Origin: Trinickia dinghuensis
GTDB taxonomy: Bacteria; Pseudomonadota; Gammaproteobacteria; Burkholderiales; Burkholderiaceae
Assembly (NCBI RefSeq): GCF_003367175.1
Contig: NZ_QRGA01000022.1
Span: 42,308-106,307 of the forward strand
Reading direction: 5' to 3'
Length of the DNA stretch: 64,000 nt
Shown: positions 59,245 to 64,000 of the stretch, piece after piece
How the letters are laid out: each line of letters opens with the position of its first letter
Position numbering within the stretch: position 1 is the stretch's first letter
Position numbers and translations under genes: made by a program
The notes under the pieces: generated by a model
Database searches by the model: none
What the model was told of the DNA's origin: nothing
The model's input: only the letters and a program-made list of their open reading frames with translations

Positions 59245-60495
59245 CTAGGCGCGCGCCATGAGAGATCGATCTTGTTCGACAGCGGGTTGAAGCGGTTCGC
59301 CGGAGACGCGCAGAGCAACCGCCGTCGCAACGGTGCTCGCATAAACGTTCAGCGCGGTGCGTCCCATGTCGAAGAATGCGTCGATGCCGAGAATCAGTAA
59401 AACTGCTTCGGCGGGCAGGCCAATTGCCGCCAAAATAACGGTAATCGCAACCACCGCGCCCGACGGAACGTTAGCCGCACCGTCGATCATGATCGTAGTC
59501 ATCACGATGATCGTGACGACGAGCGGCCAACTCCACGTGAGGTGATAGACGTCGGCGAGATAGCCGACCGCAAGCGCCGTATACAGCACCGCGCCGTCGC
59601 GGTTGAAAATATACGAGAGCGGCAAAATGGTCGATGCGACCGTCGACGGCACGCCCATTTCAGTCAGCTTCTTCAGATGCAGCGGATACGTAATTTCGGA
59701 TGAGCGGGTGGTGAACGCGAGAATCAGCGGCTCGCTCACGTGCTTGATGACGGCACGCGCCGAAAGCCCCGTCGATTTGACGATCAACGTGAGCAAGATC
59801 GCGAGAATCGCCATGCCGAGATAGGCCACGCCGAGCAGCTTCAGCAGCGGCATCAGCGCCGACACGCCCTTCGATGCGAGCAGCCCCGCCAGCGCCGCGA
59901 AGATCGCGACGGGAGAGAACGCGACGACCCATTCCGTCATCTTGAACAGCGCCGCCAGCGCCGAGTCGAGCACGGCGACGAACGGGCCCGCCTTGTCATG
60001 CACCGCGGCCAACGCCGAACCGAGCAGCACGCCGAATACGAGCACGGGCACCGAATTACCCGACGCCAAAGCCGAGACGATATTGGCCGGCACGAGATCG
60101 ACGAGAAACTGAATCCAGTCGACGCTGCCGGCCAAGTTCTTCGGCATGGCGGCCGTCTCGGTCATGCTGGCACCGACGCCCGGATGAAACAAGAAATTGA
60201 GGCCGAGGCCGAGCGCGGCCGCCACCACGGTGGCCACGATAAAAAACGCGATGCTGAGCAAGGCCGTTTTGCCGAGGCTGCCGCGCTGCATGCCCGCACG
60301 GTACGTTCCGACCGTAACGGACAGCAGGATCAACGGCATGACGACCATCTTGATCGCGTGCGCGAAAATCGTGGACAAGAACGACAGCTTGGCGCCGACC
60401 GACGGCACAAAGACACCGAACAGCGCGCCGAGCACCAGAGCGGCGATCATTTGCAACGGGACGGGGATCCCTTTAGCTTTGCGCCGGGTTGTCAT
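59245..60495 (-). CDS. Dicarboxylate/amino acid:cation symporter (DAACS family)
   Basis: A 416-residue inner-membrane symporter with about eight membrane helices and two hairpin loops. Family segments include HAIKMVVMPLILLSVTVGTY near the N-terminus, TRSSEITYPLHLKKLTEMGVP, FNRDGAVLYTALA and IMIDGAANVPSGAVVAITVILAAIG, DAFFDMGRTALNVYAST. It belongs with DctA/GltP-type carriers of C4-dicarboxylates or acidic amino acids; substrate unproven. The start at 60495 lies 22 bases inside the end of the GntR gene, so both are probably cotranscribed. Confidence 0.9.
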   Translation of the reverse strand: MTTRRKAKGIPVPLQMIAALVLGALFGVFVPSVGAKLSFLSTIFAHAIKMVVMPLILLSVTVGTYRAGMQRGSLGKTALLSIAFFIVATVVAAALGLGLNFLFHPGVGASMTETAAMPKNLAGSVDWIQFLVDLVPANIVSALASGNSVPVLVFGVLLGSALAAVHDKAGPFVAVLDSALAALFKMTEWVVAFSPVAIFAALAGLLASKGVSALMPLLKLLGVAYLGMAILAILLTLIVKSTGLSARAVIKHVSEPLILAFTTRSSEITYPLHLKKLTEMGVPSTVASTILPLSYIFNRDGAVLYTALAVGYLADVYHLTWSWPLVVTIIVMTTIMIDGAANVPSGAVVAITVILAAIGLPAEAVLLILGIDAFFDMGRTALNVYASTVATAVALRVSGEPLQPAVEQDRSLMARA

Positions 60496-61144
60496 GTTGG
60501 CCTCGGATCAGTTTGATTCTTGCGTCGGTCCCATCCAGAATGTGATTCCACATGTGCTGACGTGCCGCTTCGGGCTCTTTCGACTGAATCGATGCGTAAA
60601 TGCTCAGGTGCTCCAACGTGCCACGCCGCACCGTCGCCGCATCGTCCCGATGCAATTCGTTCAGCGCGAGCCCGCTTTGGGCGCGCAACATCCGGTAGGA
60701 CGTATAAAGCCGATCGTTTTTCGCCGCTTCGAACATTTCCTGATGAAACACCCAACCGATTCGCTGCTCCGTCATCAGATCCGTCGCTTCGTCGTCGGCG
60801 ACGCGGCGCAATTGATCCGCCGCGGACGCCAATCCGTCGCTAGCGCCGTTCACCGCCGCCAAATAGGCGGCCGTGCTCTCCAGCGCAAGCCGGACCTCGA
60901 AAATCTCGCGCAGATCGATCTTCGTCGGCGCCGTCACGTAAGTGCCTTTGCGCGGAATGACCTCGACCAGGCCTTCCACGACAAGACGCTGGATCGCGGA
61001 TCGCACCGGCATATGACCGAGCATCAGTTCATCGGCCATATTGCGCGGAGAAACCGGATTTCCAGGGGAGAGCCGCCCGTCAAGAATGCGGGAACGGATC
61101 TGCGTATAGGCTGTTTGGGTATCGGATTGACGGTCTTCCGCCAT
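60473..61144 (-). CDS. GntR family (FadR subfamily) transcriptional regulator
   Basis: A 223-residue regulator. The N-terminal winged helix contains NMADELMLGHMPVRSAIQRLVVEGLVEVIPRKGTYV in parts, and the C-terminal all-helical FCD domain contains the Asp/Glu and His ligand residues (AYLAAVNG, FHQEMFEAAKNDRL, HLSIYASI). It overlaps the symporter start by 23 bases and is likely to regulate its uptake of the substrate. The region upstream (61145-61401) should carry its operator, which I could not define. Confidence 0.9.
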   Translation of the reverse strand: MAEDRQSDTQTAYTQIRSRILDGRLSPGNPVSPRNMADELMLGHMPVRSAIQRLVVEGLVEVIPRKGTYVTAPTKIDLREIFEVRLALESTAAYLAAVNGASDGLASAADQLRRVADDEATDLMTEQRIGWVFHQEMFEAAKNDRLYTSYRMLRAQSGLALNELHRDDAATVRRGTLEHLSIYASIQSKEPEAARQHMWNHILDGTDARIKLIRGQHDNPAQS

Positions 61145-61401
61145 CTGAGATCTCAGTTGGTTCGTTATCCCGAAAAACTTTTCGGCCCGCGTAAGGCTAC
61201 CCTAATGCGCAACAAATAGGACCTGATATTTTTCGGAGTATAACCGTTTTGACAATTGAGGTAAGACTGACGACATCATCATCGGACGCTTTGCAATTCT
61301 TTGGAATGAAAGATAGACGAACCCGTCTTTACTGTCTCGAGATATAAGAAATTTCAGCGCGCATCAATCATTCAGATCACATCCATCTATTAGACCGTCC
61401 T

Positions 61402-61887
61402 ATGCTTGATAGCACCGCGCTGTTCTCCGTCCATGCTGTCTCGGCCGAATACGTTCGACCGCTGCGCCGCACGATCCTATTGGACAATCAGACCGATTCG
61501 TCCCGCTTTCGCGGCGATGATGAGCCTACGACACTGCATGTCGCCATCTATCGAAGCGAGCGCATCATCGCCGTGGCAACCGTCTGCCGCGAGGCATTGC
61601 CTGGATCGCAGGACGATACGGCCTGGCGCCTGCGAGGCGTGGCGGTGGAGGAGCATGCGCGCGGCTACGGTTTCGGCCGCACGCTGATGAAGGCCTGTTT
61701 CGATCACGCTCGGCGGCACGGCGGCCGGCTGGCCTGGTGCACAGCCCGTGAAACGGCGCGCGGCTTTTATGAAGCGCTCGGTTTCGCCTCTTCGTCGCCG
61801 CCGTTCAAATTGCCTTCAAGAGGCGATCTTCTTTTCTATGAAATGCACTACGTATTGCCCGGCGGGCCTATTTCGGACGTCGAATAA
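61402..61887 (+). CDS. GNAT family N-acetyltransferase
   Basis: A 161-residue acetyltransferase. The acetyl-CoA-binding motif A is WRLRGVAVEEHARGYGFGRTLMKACFDHA (in parts), with the R-x-x-G-x-G core HARGYGFG, and motif B is ARGFYEALGFA. The substrate is unknown. It is the only plus-strand gene between the symporter and gltA. Its upstream intergenic region of 257 bases is A+T-rich. Confidence 0.88.
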   Translation: MLDSTALFSVHAVSAEYVRPLRRTILLDNQTDSSRFRGDDEPTTLHVAIYRSERIIAVATVCREALPGSQDDTAWRLRGVAVEEHARGYGFGRTLMKACFDHARRHGGRLAWCTARETARGFYEALGFASSSPPFKLPSRGDLLFYEMHYVLPGGPISDVE

Positions 61888-61922
61888 GCCAGCGCGGCCG
61901 GCTAGGCTGGCCCTCGGTTGAA

Positions 61923-62072
61923 TCACGCCAGAAGCGGTGCCAGTTGCCGATTGAATCGAGGCTCGATTTCGCGCGCCTCTTTCGCCAGATTCACTTGCTT
62001 GGCCGATTTCGCGATGTCGAGGAGGTTGGTACTGATCGTATAGGCGCCCCGACTCATGAGCCAAGCGAGCAC
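61923..62072 (-). pseudogene. Possible gene remnant downstream of gltA
   Basis: A minus-strand frame of about 49 codons ending LAKEAREIEPRFNRQLAPLLA lies just after the gltA terminator and convergent with the GNAT gene. It has no good ribosome-binding site and the residue pattern looks like the end of a helical protein rather than random. It may be a small gene or a 3' remnant; I do not recognise the family. Confidence 0.25.
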
Positions 62073-62086
62073 ATCCGCCAAGAAAA

Positions 62087-62114
62087 AACCCCGACGGCAT
62101 GACTCGTCGGGGTT
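62087..62114 (-). terminator. Rho-independent terminator of gltA
   Basis: Perfect 10-base arms AACCCCGACG (62087-62096) and CGTCGGGGTT (62105-62114) enclose an 8-base loop; on the minus strand the stem runs into TTTTTTCTT. It lies 53 bases downstream of the gltA stop and ends the sdh-gltA transcript. Confidence 0.92.
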
Positions 62115-62167
62115 TGGGAGACTTCGCCGGGACCGGCTCGCAAGAGCCGGCGCCGGGAGGTGCGGGA

Positions 62168-63472
62168 TTAGCCGCGCTGGCTGATCGGCTTCGCGCCGCG
62201 CGGCGTTTCGCCGATGAACAGCTGACGCGGACGGCCGATCTTCTGCTCGGCTTCCGAGATCATCTCGTTCCATTGAGCGATCCAGCCCACCGTACGCGCC
62301 ATCGCGAAAATGCAGGTGAACATCGACGTCGGGATGCCGAGCGCGCGTTGAACGATACCCGAGTAGAAATCGACGTTCGGGTAGAGCTTGCGCGACACGA
62401 AGTATTCGTCTTCCAGCGCGATCTTTTCGAGCTGCATGGCAAGCTTGAACAGCGGATCGTCGTGCAGGCCGAGTTCCTCGAGCACTTCGTGACACGTTTC
62501 GCGCATGAGCTTCGCACGCGGATCGTAGTTCTTGTACACGCGGTGGCCGAAGCCCATCAGCTTCACGCCCGAGTTCTTGTCCTTCACTTGCTTGATGAAC
62601 TCGGGGATGTTGTCCGGCGAGCCGATCTGCTCGAGCATGTTCAGCGCCGCTTCGTTCGCGCCGCCGTGCGCCGGGCCCCAGAGGCAGGCGATACCGGCAG
62701 CGATACACGCGAACGGATTCGCGCCCGACGAGCCGGCCAGACGCACCGTCGACGTCGACGCGTTCTGCTCGTGATCGGCGTGCAGAATCAAGATGCGGTC
62801 GAGCGCGCGCACGAGCACGTCGTTGATCTTGTACTCTTCGCACGGGTTCGAGAACATCATGCGCATGAAGTTCGCGCTATACGACAGGTCGTTCTTCGGA
62901 TAGACGAACGGCTGGCCGATGCTGTACTTGTACGCCATTGCCACGAGCGTCGGCAGCTTCGCGATCATGCGGATCGCCGAAACGTCACGGTGATGCGGGT
63001 CGTTGATGTTCAGCGAATCGTGATAGAACGCGGACAGCGCGCCGACCGATGCGACGAGAATCGCCATCGGGTGCGAATCGCGACGGAAACCGCGGAAGAA
63101 GAATTGCATCTGCTCGTGCACCATCGTGTGGCGCGTAACCGTAGCGACGAACTCTTCCTTTTCCTTCGCATTGGGCAGCTCGCCCTTGAGCAGCAGGTAG
63201 CAGGTCTCGAGGAAGTCCGCGTTTTGCGCGATATCCTCGATCGGGATGCCGCGGTACAGCAGCTCGCCCTTGTCTCCGTCGATATACGTGATCGCGGAGT
63301 TGCACGATGCCGTCGACATGAAGCCCGGGTCATACGTGAATTTGCCGGTTTGGCCATACAGCTTACGGATGTCGATCACGTCCGGGCCCATCGTGCCCTT
63401 GTAGATCGGCAGTTCGACGCTCGGCGAATTATCGCTGAACGAGAGCGTGGCTTTAACATCTGACGGAGTCAT
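62168..63472 (-). CDS. gltA: Citrate synthase GltA
   Basis: GltA condenses acetyl-CoA with oxaloacetate. The ATG at 63472, with GAGGA upstream, gives 434 residues beginning [12 protein letters not shown]; an upstream in-frame extension of 24 residues is rejected. The Gram-negative hexameric type is shown by the N-terminal domain and by the catalytic segments [36 protein letters not shown] and [16 protein letters not shown]. It follows sdhE and sdhB in the usual beta-proteobacterial order. Confidence 0.97.
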   Translation of the reverse strand: MTPSDVKATLSFSDNSPSVELPIYKGTMGPDVIDIRKLYGQTGKFTYDPGFMSTASCNSAITYIDGDKGELLYRGIPIEDIAQNADFLETCYLLLKGELPNAKEKEEFVATVTRHTMVHEQMQFFFRGFRRDSHPMAILVASVGALSAFYHDSLNINDPHHRDVSAIRMIAKLPTLVAMAYKYSIGQPFVYPKNDLSYSANFMRMMFSNPCEEYKINDVLVRALDRILILHADHEQNASTSTVRLAGSSGANPFACIAAGIACLWGPAHGGANEAALNMLEQIGSPDNIPEFIKQVKDKNSGVKLMGFGHRVYKNYDPRAKLMRETCHEVLEELGLHDDPLFKLAMQLEKIALEDEYFVSRKLYPNVDFYSGIVQRALGIPTSMFTCIFAMARTVGWIAQWNEMISEAEQKIGRPRQLFIGETPRGAKPISQRG

Positions 63473-63540
63473 AGCATCCTCAATCGAAGTGGAAACGGGT
63501 TTCCGATCATGCGCGCGCGGCGCGTCCAGCATTGCGACGC

Positions 63541-63894
63541 TCAAACAGCGCGCAACAGGCCCAGCACCCGGACGATGTCCGGGTCGGAAAGTTCGCCTTC
63601 CGGTTCCTTGCGAGCGAGAAGCAAGTCCATCAGGTCGTTGTCGCTCAGCTCGAAAAGACGTGTGAGTGCTCCCACGTCAGCGTCGCTGAGGCTCTCCTCA
63701 TAACGGCTGAAGAAACGTTCGAAGATCAAATCGTTTTCCAGCAAACCGCGGCGAGCGCGCCAGCGAAGACGCGCGCGGCGCAGCGGGTCTGCCTGATGCG
63801 AAGCAGCATCAGTATGCGCCGTACCGCCCCCGGATGTCCCGAAGGATTCGTCGGGGGGCAACGCATGAAGCGAGCACGGAAAAACTAGTCTCAT
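63541..63894 (-). CDS. sdhE: Succinate dehydrogenase assembly factor SdhE
   Basis: A 117-residue protein that attaches FAD to SdhA. The conserved [24 protein letters not shown] contains the RGxxE motif, here RRGLLEND. About 35 additional residues precede the usual start, rich in Ser, Gly and Pro; the ATG at 63894 is the only in-frame one. It begins 3 bases after the sdhB stop and ends 68 bases upstream of gltA. Confidence 0.88.
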   Translation of the reverse strand: MRLVFPCSLHALPPDESFGTSGGGTAHTDAASHQADPLRRARLRWRARRGLLENDLIFERFFSRYEESLSDADVGALTRLFELSDNDLMDLLLARKEPEGELSDPDIVRVLGLLRAV

Positions 63895-63897
63895 GTC

Positions 63898-64000
63898 TTA
63901 AACCGCGCGGCGCACCATCAGTTCCTTGATCTTGCCGATCGCCTTCGTCGGGTTGAGCCCCTTCGGGCACACGTCGACGCAGTTCATGATCGTATGGCAA
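63898..64000 (-). CDS. sdhB: Succinate dehydrogenase iron-sulfur subunit SdhB (3' end only)
   Basis: Only the last 33 codons are in the window. They read [20 protein letters not shown] to KELMVRRAV, containing the Cys residues of the [3Fe-4S] and [4Fe-4S] region ([12 protein letters not shown]), which is diagnostic of SdhB. The rest, and the other sdh genes, lie beyond the window. Confidence 0.93.
   Translation of the reverse strand, partial: CHTIMNCVDVCPKGLNPTKAIGKIKELMVRRAV

Overview
The window is chromosomal DNA of a high-GC beta-proteobacterium of the Burkholderiaceae (Burkholderia, Paraburkholderia, Caballeronia or Trinickia type). The evidence is the classical Burkholderia run purF-cvpA-SPOR-folC-accD-trpA-methylase-trpB-trpF-truA-fimV-asd-leuB-leuD-leuC, the sdhB-sdhE-gltA arrangement, and the style of the proteins. 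I see no tRNA, rRNA, CRISPR array, transposase or phage gene.

Layout. (1) 1-9101, plus strand: glycogen/trehalose operon glgX (5' end missing)-treZ-malQ-treY, with ATGA overlaps at treZ/malQ and malQ/treY. (2) 9258-11447: a histidine kinase-like protein with a decayed ATPase domain, an FKBP peptidyl-prolyl isomerase and an AraC regulator. (3) 11491-28848, minus strand: two housekeeping blocks, leuC-leuD-leuB-asd (terminator at 24004-24031) and fimV-truA-trpF-trpB-methylase-trpA-accD-folC-dedD-cvpA-purF (terminator at 11491-11521). (4) 28994-49039, minus strand: a long co-directional accessory set. Read in the direction of transcription it is FecI sigma, FecR, Lrp, TonB-dependent receptor, TonB, ExbB, ExbD, SbmA/YddA-like ABC transporter, thioredoxin with a large extra domain, TldE-like, TldD-like, a 142-aa protein, a cysteine-dioxygenase-like cupin, PepN, an MlrC-like M81 peptidase, a ROK kinase and CutC. 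(5) 49477-62072: mixed accessory genes, namely a toxin-like zincin remnant with an EF-Tu-domain-like partner, a P450, an Old Yellow Enzyme with a divergent LysR, a flavin-binding protein, an outer-membrane protein, a large lipoprotein, a dicarboxylate symporter with a GntR regulator and a GNAT acetyltransferase. (6) 62087-64000, minus strand: gltA, sdhE and the 3' end of sdhB.

The most interesting part is region 4. It brings together an outer-membrane receptor with surface signalling, its own TonB energiser, a transporter related to peptide antibiotic importers, a TldD/TldE metalloprotease pair, a thioredoxin, a cysteine-oxidising-type cupin and two further peptidases. I read it as a candidate system for import, reduction and breakdown (or maturation) of a modified, possibly cysteine-containing peptide. 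That reading is inference from gene content and order. A plain siderophore-uptake operon next to unrelated genes is the main alternative.

Start codons were chosen from ribosome-binding sites and family lengths, and several remain ambiguous as noted. Function calls rest on reading motifs; no database search was run.
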